A stretch of DNA of 15,520 nt from Pirellulales bacterium (GCA_022842745.1 JALHPA010000007.1:1-15520); one strand, 5' to 3'; shown: positions 1-7,555, counted from the stretch's first letter. Notes: generated by a model not told the origin, from the sequence alone. A program made the numbers and translations.

Positions 1-407
1 ACATACGATAGTTTGAAATCCCGGACGTCTTTGACCAGCGGGATGGCGGCGGCTCCGTTGTAATGGAACGTGAGTGGATCGCCGCTGGCGCCCGACCAGG
101 CGTAACGCAGCGTTTCGGGGCGGCCGTCGCCGTCGCGGTCGGGGACCGTAAAGGTGGCGGCCTTGTCGGTTCGCTCCGTAAATCCGGTCGCCAGTTGCAG
201 GTCGGCCAATAAGCCGTGCTCCGCAAACGCTACGTCGGTGCGCACGTGCTGGGTGGTCGTTTCTGGCCGAAAGGCCCGGCTGGTGACCATTACCGCGGAG
301 GCCAGCCCAACCATCAACACGCTGGCCGAGGTCATAGCGACGACCATTTCGACGAGCGTGTGGCCGCGGCGGACAGTTGCATTCACAGCGGCGGATGCGC
401 AACTCAT
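1..407 (-). CDS. Prepilin-type pseudopilin, minor (GspJ/PilW-like), 3' end cut by window edge
   Basis: An open frame runs from an ATG at 407 leftward off the window, giving about 135 codons without a stop. The N-terminus has a 15-residue leader ending in RRG, then HTLVEMVVAM and a hydrophobic stretch. This is the type IV prepilin/pseudopilin cleavage and methylation signature, with Gly at -1 and Glu at +5; His replaces the usual Phe at +1. The body contains an acidic DRDGDGRPE segment that could bind calcium. The start codon shares ATGA with the stop of the upstream pseudopilin, so the two are translationally coupled. Such proteins are processed by a prepilin peptidase and built into the tip or shaft of a type II secretion pseudopilus. 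The position after a GspH-like gene suggests a minor pseudopilin (GspI/J/PilW group), but the missing C-terminus prevents a firm class. Confidence 0.85.
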   Translation of the reverse strand, partial: MSCASAAVNATVRRGHTLVEMVVAMTSASVLMVGLASAVMVTSRAFRPETTTQHVRTDVAFAEHGLLADLQLATGFTERTDKAATFTVPDRDGDGRPETLRYAWSGASGDPLTFHYNGAAAIPLVKDVRDFKLSY

Positions 408-949
408 GGGACCGAAGTCTCCCCGGTCGACGGGTCGACGACGACCGATAACGCATGGCCTCCGGACGCCACTACGACCGCGCCGACCGCGAGCGCGTTC
501 GATCCGACCAGAGGTCGCCCATAGGTATTGAACGAGAGCACGGGCCCTCCATCGAAGTTGAACGACTGCAGCGCCACGCTGCCGTCGATATCCGCCACAG
601 CAACCACATAAGCTTGCGACGGGTAGGCGGGATGTTCGACGCCCGTCATCGTGTAACCCGCAGGCGCGGCAGCGAACGTGACGCTCGTCGTGCGGCTAGT
701 TTGGATCGCCGTCCGGCGGGCGAAATTCAAATCACTGGCAATGCGTCGGGCAACCGCTTCAGTGCGCAACCGTGACACGGTACTGGCAAACCGCGGCATG
801 GCAACGGCAGCGAGAATCGCCACGATCATCACCGTAATCACCAAATCGACGAGCGTGACGCCCGCTCGGCAACAGTGCCGCGCTTCGCGGGACGATGTCC
901 GAGGCGACCGTCGGTCGCCCGTGGGATCGATGTATGAAAATGATTTCAT
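404..949 (-). CDS. GspH-like minor pseudopilin with prepilin N-terminal signature
   Basis: This is a protein of 181 residues. After a basic, unusually long leader of about 30 residues ending in CCRAG comes VTLVDLVITVMIVAILAAVA, the prepilin-type hydrophobic helix. Gly is present at -1, but +5 is Asp instead of the near-invariant Glu. The rest, with MPRFASTVSRLRTEAVARRIASDL and a beta-rich tail, matches the layout of GspH/FimT-like minor pseudopilins. The ATG at 949 lies three bases after the stop of the HD-GYP gene; a GTG at 952 directly abutting that stop is an alternative start that adds one residue. The stop overlaps the next pseudopilin by ATGA. The likely role is a minor subunit of a type II secretion pseudopilus at the inner membrane. 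The pseudopilin identity is secure; the GspH assignment is by general resemblance. Confidence 0.85.
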   Translation of the reverse strand: MKSFSYIDPTGDRRSPRTSSREARHCCRAGVTLVDLVITVMIVAILAAVAMPRFASTVSRLRTEAVARRIASDLNFARRTAIQTSRTTSVTFAAAPAGYTMTGVEHPAYPSQAYVVAVADIDGSVALQSFNFDGGPVLSFNTYGRPLVGSNALAVGAVVVASGGHALSVVVDPSTGETSVP

Positions 950-952
950 CAC

Positions 953-2656
953 TCAATTTCCCGACCAGGCGACGTCGCAAGAACTCATCTCCATGAAACC
1001 TTTCGTCGCGGCGAGAGCGGTGAGCATGGATGCGGTGCCGACTACCTCACTGCCCAACTTGGATTGGGCTCGCACGTTCAGCATGTTTTCAAGATGATAC
1101 TGCCATTGAATGCGGATATCGGCGATGTCGGCATGAATTTCTAAAATCGCCTTCACGACCTCGGCGTCCCATTGCTTGCCAGCGCCGTTGCTCAAAATCG
1201 ACTCGGCCTTGGCGACGGGTAGGCCCGAGCGATACGGCCGGTCGCTGGTCATCGCATCGAACGCGTCGGCTACCGCGAGAATGCGGGCCATGTGCGGAAT
1301 CTGCTCGCCCTGAAGGCCGTGGGGATATCCCGATCCGTCCACCGCCTCGTGGTGGTGCAACACGCCAGGAATCAATTTCTCCAGCGGCCGAAGTCCCTGG
1401 AGCAGGCGCGCTCCGGTCACGGGATGCAGCTTGACTTGAGCGAATTCTTGTTCGGTCAACTGGCCCGGTTTAAGGAGTATGTCGTCGGAAATTCCAATCT
1501 TGCCGATGTCATGCAGCAACCCGGAAAGAAAAAGATCGTCGCACTCTCCGAGCTCGAGGCCGAGCTCTTCACCGAGTCGGCGGGCGATCAGCGCCACCCG
1601 GTCGCTGTGACCGCACGTGTACGCATCCTTGGCCTCGATCACACCCACGAGAGTGTGAATCACGTCAACGACGAGCGAGTCCTTCTCGTGCAAGAGACGA
1701 CAGTTGGCGGCGTGGGAAGCCAGCATCAGAGCGGCCGCCTCGAGGAGGGAAGCCTCGATCGACCCAATCTGATCTTCACCCAGGCTGCGGTACGGGGCCC
1801 CGACGTTTTCGTCTGGAAGACACTTATTGATTCCCAGCAGCCAGCCGAAAACCACCCCATTGTTCGCCAGCGGGGCGAGAACCATCGACCGCAGCGTTCG
1901 GATGGGTGGGGGCCCCAGATCAACGACGCCGAAGTAGTTTTTGACGAGCACTTGCATCGCGGCGATGCCCATTTCCTCGATCGCGCCGATCCAATAATCG
2001 CTGGTCCCCGCCAGCATACCACTGGCCTGCATGACTTGCCCGGGCCAGGTTCGACCCGTTCTCGGATCGGATTCGGCGGCGATCAGGCAGATTCCCTCGA
2101 CGCCCAGCAGTCCTCGCAACTGCGGCAGTATGGCCTGGGCGACTTCGGCGAGCGAGCGACGGGCGTCGCAAAGCTCGATATGCCGGGACAAGCGGCGCAA
2201 GAAGGTCAGTTCTTCAAGACTTTCGCTTAAGCGCGTAGCATAACAATCGATCAGCTCCTGTTGGGCTCGGGAGTCGATCTGCTGCGTAGCTTGCCGCATG
2301 GCGCCCTGCGCCAAGCTCGAAGCCAAACGCTGAGCATCAAGGTCGATCCGACCACTAACGACCAACGGATGATCCGCGTCCTCGCGACAATTGGCACAGG
2401 CGTAGGTTTCACCCGTCGCTAACGTGACGATCCGCGGCGAATTCGGCGCCTCGCTGGACAGCTGCTCAAAGTACGCGACCAGCTCGCTTGGCGCCGCATG
2501 ACTCGCGTCGCCCACACCGCCATCCAGCGACGCCCAGCCGTTGTCGCTCGGCCGCCAGATCGTAAATGCAGACCCGAAAGCCGCCTGCAGTTGTATCTGC
2601 ACGTGCTCGGCGTGTGCCTGTGACGAACCCGTGTCTTGGACAACCTGCGATGCCAT
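953..2656 (-). CDS. GAF and HD-GYP domain protein, probable cyclic di-GMP phosphodiesterase
   Basis: This 567-residue soluble protein has an N-terminal region of about 150 residues that I do not recognise, a GAF-like sensor domain at roughly 155-315, and an HD-GYP domain at roughly 330-505. HD-GYP residues that can be seen are the HD pair in GLLHDIGKIGI (382-383) and HHEAVDGSGYP at 435-445, which keeps the HHExxDGxGYP hallmark, so an active metal-dependent c-di-GMP hydrolase is expected. I place the start at ATG 2656 because GGAG lies five bases upstream; a GTG at 2692 in the same frame would add 12 residues but has no comparable site. It is the first gene of the leftward operon, followed after three bases by a pseudopilin, and is divergent from the GspG-like gene. 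Its likely role is lowering c-di-GMP near the secretion machine in response to a GAF-sensed signal; the ligand cannot be inferred. Confidence 0.92.
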   Translation of the reverse strand: MASQVVQDTGSSQAHAEHVQIQLQAAFGSAFTIWRPSDNGWASLDGGVGDASHAAPSELVAYFEQLSSEAPNSPRIVTLATGETYACANCREDADHPLVVSGRIDLDAQRLASSLAQGAMRQATQQIDSRAQQELIDCYATRLSESLEELTFLRRLSRHIELCDARRSLAEVAQAILPQLRGLLGVEGICLIAAESDPRTGRTWPGQVMQASGMLAGTSDYWIGAIEEMGIAAMQVLVKNYFGVVDLGPPPIRTLRSMVLAPLANNGVVFGWLLGINKCLPDENVGAPYRSLGEDQIGSIEASLLEAAALMLASHAANCRLLHEKDSLVVDVIHTLVGVIEAKDAYTCGHSDRVALIARRLGEELGLELGECDDLFLSGLLHDIGKIGISDDILLKPGQLTEQEFAQVKLHPVTGARLLQGLRPLEKLIPGVLHHHEAVDGSGYPHGLQGEQIPHMARILAVADAFDAMTSDRPYRSGLPVAKAESILSNGAGKQWDAEVVKAILEIHADIADIRIQWQYHLENMLNVRAQSKLGSEVVGTASMLTALAATKGFMEMSSCDVAWSGN

Positions 2657-2934
2657 GCTAACTCCGTTCAAGAATATGACGGCGCCCGACACAACCCGGA
2701 ACAGCGAGCCGCGCCACCCTCGTACAAAGATGGTTTATAAATCCCAATAGCGAGCGAAGAGTAGGAGCTTTTTTTCGCGGTTTGGCTCTGCCTCGCATTT
2801 TGTGGCCTAGGTTTGAATGTGTAGGGCAATTGTCTGAGCGCATTGATTTGGCATCCGCCAGATTCTCCCGAATGTGCTGATCGTGCCGAGAGGACAAGCG
2901 TCTCGAACATTGTTTTGCTATGGGAGATCCATCC
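2657..2934. promoter_or_regulatory. Divergent intergenic region between HD-GYP gene and GspG-like gene
   Basis: This 278-bp stretch has no credible gene and must hold promoters for both divergent transcription units. On the minus strand a TATAAA at 2734-2739 (within the palindrome TTTATAAA) could be a -10 box about 80 bases before the HD-GYP start, but no convincing -35 is present. A run of seven T lies at 2769-2775. On the plus strand no clear sigma-70 pair was found. The GspG-like gene has a clear ribosome binding site, GGGAGA, just before its ATG. The promoter reading comes from gene orientation, not from strong motifs. Confidence 0.4.
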
Positions 2935-3354
2935 ATGAATAGTCATTACCGCACGCGTCGTCGTAACGGCTTTACGCTCGTCGAATTAGTGATCGTGATT
3001 CTCATTCTTGGCATCCTGGCGGCCGTCGCGGCGCCGCGGATGTTCGACACCGCCACCAACGCACGCACCAGCGCCACGCGGCATTCGCTGTCGGTGGTTC
3101 GCGACACCGTTCAACTGTACCGAGCCCAGAACGGAGCGTTGCCGGGAGAACTGGGAACCGAAGCCGATCTGAAGGCAGACTTAGCGACCATGCTGAGCGG
3201 GCCATTTCCGCGAGCTGAAGTTGGCAATTCCGGCGACACGGTTCGCATTCAAACCTCGGGCGCCAACTTGACCCCCAGCGGAGTTCAAAGCTGGGCGTAC
3301 GATACGGTCTCAGGACAGTTCATCGTAAATCACGCGACGGGCGCCGGTTGGTAG
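2935..3354 (+). CDS. GspG-like major pseudopilin
   Basis: This 139-residue protein has a 12-residue basic leader ending RRRNG, cut before FTLVELVIVILILGILAAVA, the textbook prepilin signature with Phe+1 and Glu+5. The helix is followed by APRMFDTATNARTSATRHSL and a short globular domain ending near W-AYDTVSGQFIVN, which resembles the compact C-terminal domain of GspG. ATG 2935 is chosen over ATG 2920 because GGGAGA sits seven bases upstream of it. It is the first gene of the rightward cluster, as expected for the abundant shaft subunit. After cleavage and methylation by a prepilin peptidase (not in the window) it would polymerise into the pseudopilus driven by the GspE-like ATPase downstream. 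It could equally be a pilin of a type IV pilus-like system; the short length and single copy favour a pseudopilin. Confidence 0.88.
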   Translation: MNSHYRTRRRNGFTLVELVIVILILGILAAVAAPRMFDTATNARTSATRHSLSVVRDTVQLYRAQNGALPGELGTEADLKADLATMLSGPFPRAEVGNSGDTVRIQTSGANLTPSGVQSWAYDTVSGQFIVNHATGAGW

Positions 3355-3391
3355 CGGCTGTCGCGTGGCCGATCCGTCAGAGGAAGTTGAC

Positions 3392-3427
3392 GAGCCGATG
3401 GAGCGACGATTTGTGGTCGATCGGCTT
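3392..3427 (+). other. Intergenic stem-loop after the GspG-like gene
   Basis: AGCCGAT (3393-3399) pairs perfectly with ATCGGCT (3420-3426). Inside, CGAC (3404-3407) pairs with GTCG (3416-3419), leaving a four-base bulge and an eight-base loop. No T run follows, so it is not a standard intrinsic terminator. It sits 40 bases after the pseudopilin stop and 58 bases before the response regulator, where a stabilising or partly terminating structure would let the pilin message exceed that of downstream genes. That role is inference. Confidence 0.4.
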
Positions 3428-3484
3428 ATCTGATCCGGTGGTCCTGTCGCCGCTCCGGAGAAGTCCCCCGCTACGAGACGTCTC

Positions 3485-3886
3485 ATGAACGAATGCACTC
3501 TGGCCAGACCGCGAGCACTTGTCGCCGAGGACGATCGCGCACTGGCGGACGTCATTCGCTTGGCATTGTCTCGCGGCGGGTTCGATGTGACGGTAGCCCA
3601 CGACGGGAATAAGGCGTTGCAATTGGTGCGTGCCGGCCAGTTTGACGTGATCTGCAGCGACTACCAGATGCCGGGCATGAACGGCGAGCAATTGTTTGCC
3701 GCCGTTCGGAAGGACAATTTGTCGACAGACGTCATGTTGATCCTTTGTTCCGCGAGATCGTACGAACTCGATTCCGAACGCCTTCGCGCCGAACTGGGAC
3801 TGGGAGCGGTCTTGTACAAGCCGTTCAGCCTCGCCGAACTCGTGGCCGTAGCCCGCTCCGGCCAAGCATCGCTATCCACCAGTTAG
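3485..3886 (+). CDS. Single-domain response regulator (CheY-like receiver)
   Basis: This 133-residue protein consists of one receiver domain and has no output domain. The acidic pocket is E15-D16-D17 in VAEDD, the phospho-acceptor is D59 in VICSDYQMPGMNG, the switch Ser is S89 in ILCSARS, and the conserved Lys is K112 in YKPFS. All key residues are present, so it should be phosphorylatable. Lacking a DNA-binding or enzymatic output, it probably acts by protein contact, as CheY does, or as a relay member. It lies 130 bases after the pseudopilin and 101 bases before a histidine kinase on the same strand, so that kinase is the natural partner. The target is unknown; the adjacent STAS protein and secretion ATPase are candidates by position only. 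Confidence 0.92.
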   Translation: MNECTLARPRALVAEDDRALADVIRLALSRGGFDVTVAHDGNKALQLVRAGQFDVICSDYQMPGMNGEQLFAAVRKDNLSTDVMLILCSARSYELDSERLRAELGLGAVLYKPFSLAELVAVARSGQASLSTS

Positions 3887-3987
3887 CCACCTGGTTTCGC
3901 CCTCTGCGCCTCGCATTGCGACCTAGAATTGCCGGGTACTGGCCGCGATTCCTGCGCAGGCCCCTGGAGTTTTGCGAGCGTCCCCCC

Positions 3988-5421
3988 ATGACCGTCTTGG
4001 CGGTAATTTCAAATCGCAGCGCACGACGGACGATCGTTGCGCACGCGGCGACCGTCCTATTGGTCGGCGCAGGCGTCTTTGTGATCGACGACTATTTGCC
4101 GGGGCTAGAGGTACGGCCGATCGTCCTGGGATGCGCGATCCTGGCAACGGTCGTGTGCAGCAGCTTGACGCTCTGTTGGTTGTTGGGAGGGCTGCTTCGC
4201 TGGGAGTTGCTGCTGTCGTCGCTCAACGTCGAAACGATCGATCCCTTGATGCTTTCGTCGGCTTCCGGCTGTTCCGCGGCCGCTCATGGATGGAACCGGC
4301 TCATCGAGCAGGGACGCCGCTGGCAGACCCTCGTCGAGCTACGGCAGGAAATCGCCGCGAATCTGAGGCAGTCCGGCGCCGATGACATCGGCGCACTGGT
4401 CGACGGACTCGCGGACGGCGTAGTCACGGTCGAGCCGAATGGAACGATCACGTTGGCCAACGCAGCGATGGCCGCCATTTGTGGCCTGGAATCCCCCGAT
4501 CAACTGCTGGGCAAAACCCTTGCCGATGCGCTCCAGGCCGATGAGCAGTCCGCCGAACGGCTCTCTGGTAAGACTTCTCAGGCCCAATTCACGGTCGACT
4601 GGAGCCTGCCGTCAACGGGCGGAAGCGGTCGAACACTGCGCTGCTGCCGGCGGCGCAAGTGCGGTGCGGCGGGATCGCCAATCGCCTTCGTGTGGACGAT
4701 TCGCGACGTCACCCAGCAGCGACTCGCTGAGGCCATGGGCGAGAAGTTCCTGCTGGCCGCGACGCACGAATTCCGCACACCCTTGGCGAACATCCGTAGT
4801 CATGCCGAGTCGCTCGAAATGGGGCACGAGAGCGACCCCCAATCGCGCAAACGGTTCTACAACATCATTCAGTGCGAATCGCTACGGTTATCCCAGTTGG
4901 TTGACGAACTGCTGGACATTAGCCGCATGCAGTCGGGCGCGCTATCGCTCGATCCGCGCGAAACCGATCTGGAGCGGCTCGTCGAGGACGCAGCGGCCAG
5001 CGTCCAGGCGCAAATGCGTCAAAAGGAGCTGAAATTCCGTTGTGAGCTGCCGCCCAAATACCCCAAGGCAATGGTCGACAAGGGCAAGTTGACGGCCGCG
5101 ATTGTGAACCTGTTGAGCAATGCCGCCAAGTACACGCCGGCCGGCGGACTGGTGATCTTTCGCGTCGACGTGAACTCGCAGCAGCTCCAATTCTCCGTGG
5201 CGGACTCGGGAATCGGCATCGCGTCCGAAGAGTTGCCTCTGGTCTTCGACCGCTTCTTTCGGAGCAATGACGACCGCGTTCGTGAAATCACGGGCAGCGG
5301 GCTGGGGCTCGCTCTCGTCCAGGAAGTGGCTCGCTTGCATGGCGGTAATGTAACGGTCGAGAGCACGCTCAATCAGGGAAGCACGTTTCGACTATCGATT
5401 CCGTTGGACATGGCGGTTTAA
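3988..5421 (+). CDS. Membrane-bound PAS sensor histidine kinase
   Basis: This 477-residue protein has two membrane helices at about 17-37 and 44-70, separated by only a few residues, so there is almost no periplasmic sensor. A linker precedes a PAS-like domain at about 130-245 (LADGVVTVEPNGTITLANAA). Next comes a HisKA dimerisation domain with the phospho-acceptor H260 in ATHEFRTPLANIRSH. The C-terminus is a HATPase domain with the N box NLLSNAAKYTP (374-384), the G1 box ADSGIGI (405-411), FDRFF and the G2 box GSGLGLALV (436-444). The reading frame stays open well upstream into the response regulator, but an ATG at 3988 gives a start consistent with the membrane segments; its ribosome site is weak. 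It probably phosphorylates the preceding receiver. Signal sensing is likely cytoplasmic through PAS or within the membrane. A cysteine cluster (RCCRRRKC, about 218-225) in the PAS region is notable. Confidence 0.92.
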   Translation: MTVLAVISNRSARRTIVAHAATVLLVGAGVFVIDDYLPGLEVRPIVLGCAILATVVCSSLTLCWLLGGLLRWELLLSSLNVETIDPLMLSSASGCSAAAHGWNRLIEQGRRWQTLVELRQEIAANLRQSGADDIGALVDGLADGVVTVEPNGTITLANAAMAAICGLESPDQLLGKTLADALQADEQSAERLSGKTSQAQFTVDWSLPSTGGSGRTLRCCRRRKCGAAGSPIAFVWTIRDVTQQRLAEAMGEKFLLAATHEFRTPLANIRSHAESLEMGHESDPQSRKRFYNIIQCESLRLSQLVDELLDISRMQSGALSLDPRETDLERLVEDAAASVQAQMRQKELKFRCELPPKYPKAMVDKGKLTAAIVNLLSNAAKYTPAGGLVIFRVDVNSQQLQFSVADSGIGIASEELPLVFDRFFRSNDDRVREITGSGLGLALVQEVARLHGGNVTVESTLNQGSTFRLSIPLDMAV

Positions 5422-5456
5422 TCGCATCCTGAACGCTGCCCGCGGGAGATCCCAGA

Positions 5457-5789
5457 GTGCAAAGTTATCAGCAAGGTTGTGTCGACGTGTATCCGCTCGA
5501 TGAACGACTGACTCTGGATGAAGTCGATGCATTCCGCCCGCTGCTGGCCGGCGCTCTAGCCCAGCGGCTGCCGCAAGTTGTGATCGACCTGCGGCGGGTG
5601 CGGCTGATCGATAGCGCCGGGTTGGAATTGTTGTGCGAAATCCAGTCCGCCTGTATTCGGCGCGGTGGAGCCATGCGGCTCGCCGCGCCCAGTGCGCTCC
5701 TGCTAGACGTGCTGCGCGTCACAGGCCTGGACGAAGAATTTGACCTGCACCAAGACGTCGTCACGGCCGCAGGAGCTTTCGCCCGATGA
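5457..5789 (+). CDS. STAS-domain protein, anti-sigma factor antagonist-like
   Basis: This 110-residue protein is made up of a single STAS domain. The recognisable core is VVIDLRRVRLIDSAGLELL, where DSAG holds the serine (S53) phosphorylated by RsbW/SpoIIAB-type kinases in SpoIIAA/RsbV relatives. The start is a GTG at 5457, supported by GGGAG eight bases upstream. The stop overlaps the start of the GspE-like ATPase gene (ATGA), so production of the two is coupled. No partner serine kinase or sigma factor is encoded in the window. By family it would be a phosphorylation-switched binding protein. In this setting it could act on the kinase/receiver pair or on assembly of the motor, which is speculation from position. 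Confidence 0.9.
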   Translation: MQSYQQGCVDVYPLDERLTLDEVDAFRPLLAGALAQRLPQVVIDLRRVRLIDSAGLELLCEIQSACIRRGGAMRLAAPSALLLDVLRVTGLDEEFDLHQDVVTAAGAFAR

Positions 5790-7531
5790 CCGTCGCAGCG
5801 CCCCAGGCGCCTACATCGCCGAGAACTTCGCCGTCCATCGCACGGCCAGCCAAACTGCGGCTGGGAGAACGATTGGTCGCGGCAGGGGTCGTCACGTCGG
5901 CCGAATTGGAAGCCGCACTCAGCCAGCAAGCGCGCGGGCAAAAAATCGGCGAGACCCTGGTCAAGCTCGGTTTTGTCCAGGAGTCGGACTTGCTGCCGTT
6001 CCTGGCCGAGCAACTGGGCCTGCCACATGTGCAGTTGCGGGAAGGACTGATCGATCCCGTTGCAGCGAAGCTTGTCCCCCGCTGGCTGGCCGAAAGCTGC
6101 GTCTGTCTCGCACTATTTCGCGTGCGCGACGTGTTGACGGTCGCCATGGCCGATCCACACCACTTGAGAGACATCGACCGGCTGGAGCGCCATACCGGAC
6201 TGCGGGTTCGCTCCGTCCTGGCGCTACGGTCGACGCTCTCGAATCTCATCCCCCGGGTCTACGGCGAAGGTTTTCAAGTCGAATCGCTGACGGCCGACAT
6301 GGAGTTCGACTCCGTGGCGCTGGGCGAGGAGGTGCTGCAGCTCAATTTGGAGAGCATGGCCTCATCGGGCGACAGCAGCCCGATCATCAATTTAGTCAAC
6401 TACATGATCCTGCAGGCTGTGCGGCTGCGGGCTAGTGACATACACGTGGAGGCTGGGCCTCAGCATTCCATTGTTCGATTTCGTGTCGACGGCATGCTGC
6501 GGGAGATCCTGCGACCGCGTCACGAATTTCACCCGGCCATCATCTCTCGGCTCAAGGTCATGGCCAAGATGGACATCGCCGAACATCGGTTGCCCCAGGA
6601 CGGTCGCATCCATGTGGCGGTTGACCATCGGCAAATCGACTTGCGCGTCTCGACGCTGCCGACGGTGCTTGGCGAGAAGGCGGTGCTCCGAGTCTTGGAT
6701 CGGTCCAGCGTCACGTTCCGGCTCGATGAGCTGGGAATTCCCCCCGAGCAACATCAGTTATTGCAGCAATTGATTAAACGGCCGAACGGCATGTTGCTGA
6801 TCACGGGTCCCACGGGAAGCGGCAAGACGACGACGCTGTACTCGATTGTCGAGTTGCTCAAGTCCGTGGAGCGGAACATCGTAACCGTGGAGGATCCAGT
6901 TGAATACCGTCTCGATCTGATCAACCAAGTCCAGGCCAACGCGGCCACCCAGCTGACATTTGCCAAGGCCCTGCGGGCGATCTTGCGACAGGATCCCGAT
7001 GTGATCATGATCGGAGAAATCCGCGACGTCGAGACCGCCGAAACGGCGATTCAAGCGGCGTTGACCGGGCATCTCGTGCTGAGCACGCTCCACACCAACG
7101 ACAGCGCAAGCGCCGTCACCCGGCTGGTCGACATGGGAGTGGCCCCGTTCAAGATTGGGGCTTCGCTGCTGGGCGTCGTCGCCCAGCGCCTCGCGCGCAA
7201 GATTTGTCCGCACTGTCGGGGAACGTATTATCCCACAAAGGCGTTGTTCGATTCGCTGCGATACAACGGCGATCGTGATCGCCAGTTCGTCCGCGGCAAC
7301 GGCTGTGAACGCTGCTTCGATTCCGGCTATCAGGGCCGGATTGGCATTTACGAAATGATGCATGTCACGCGCGAGCTGCGCGACTTGATTAACGAAAGGG
7401 CTTCTGTAGATCGTCTCCGCGACTGCGCCCGCCTCGGCGGCTGCCGGCTGCTGGTCGAAAATGCGATCCAGCTGGCGGAAGAGGGAGTAACCTCGCTCGA
7501 CGAAATTTTGCGAGTCGCCCTGTTCGATTGA
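5786..7531 (+). CDS. gspE: Type II secretion / type IV pilus assembly ATPase (GspE/PilB family)
   Basis: This 581-residue hexameric motor ATPase powers pseudopilus extension from the cytoplasm. Residues about 25-155 form an N-terminal MshEN/T2SSE_N region. Its first motif (R25-L-G ... L30-V31 ... G34 ... L41 ... L45 ... Q48) fits the MshEN c-di-GMP-binding pattern at every fixed position, and a near-copy follows at 53-76 with K-I-G in place of R-L-G. The catalytic half has Walker A GPTGSGKT (341-348), the Asp box around VEDPVEY (368-374), Walker B VIMIGEIRD (406-414) and the His box GHLVLSTLHTND (428-439). A C-terminal zinc module has CPHC (474-477) and CERC (507-510). The start overlaps the STAS stop, with AGGAG ten bases upstream. 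GspF follows 24 bases later. The family is certain; secretion versus pilus extension cannot be separated from this protein alone. Confidence 0.97.
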   Translation: MTVAAPQAPTSPRTSPSIARPAKLRLGERLVAAGVVTSAELEAALSQQARGQKIGETLVKLGFVQESDLLPFLAEQLGLPHVQLREGLIDPVAAKLVPRWLAESCVCLALFRVRDVLTVAMADPHHLRDIDRLERHTGLRVRSVLALRSTLSNLIPRVYGEGFQVESLTADMEFDSVALGEEVLQLNLESMASSGDSSPIINLVNYMILQAVRLRASDIHVEAGPQHSIVRFRVDGMLREILRPRHEFHPAIISRLKVMAKMDIAEHRLPQDGRIHVAVDHRQIDLRVSTLPTVLGEKAVLRVLDRSSVTFRLDELGIPPEQHQLLQQLIKRPNGMLLITGPTGSGKTTTLYSIVELLKSVERNIVTVEDPVEYRLDLINQVQANAATQLTFAKALRAILRQDPDVIMIGEIRDVETAETAIQAALTGHLVLSTLHTNDSASAVTRLVDMGVAPFKIGASLLGVVAQRLARKICPHCRGTYYPTKALFDSLRYNGDRDRQFVRGNGCERCFDSGYQGRIGIYEMMHVTRELRDLINERASVDRLRDCARLGGCRLLVENAIQLAEEGVTSLDEILRVALFD

Positions 7532-7555
7532 GCCTTAGACCAAGGACACGATGCC

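Noticed and set aside
1292..2230. A 312-codon open frame on the plus strand opposite the HD-GYP gene
   Set aside because: It lies wholly antisense to a gene with complete catalytic motifs, has no recognisable domain and arises from the GC-rich codon structure of the other strand.
2845..2865. TTGGCATCCGCC-like sequence before the GspG-like gene as a sigma-54 promoter, as for some pilA genes
   Set aside because: The -24 half is reasonable but no GC-containing -12 element occurs at the required spacing.
3475..3484. Ten-base perfect palindrome GAGACGTCTC directly before the response regulator ATG
   Set aside because: It is a single short palindrome with no second copy or spacing that would mark an operator; likely chance overlap with the ribosome binding region.
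3745..3987. Upstream in-frame extension of the histidine kinase, giving a 558-residue version starting inside the response regulator
   Set aside because: It would overlap the receiver gene by more than 140 bases and adds an Arg/Pro-rich sequence with no domain; ATG 3988 precedes the membrane helices directly.
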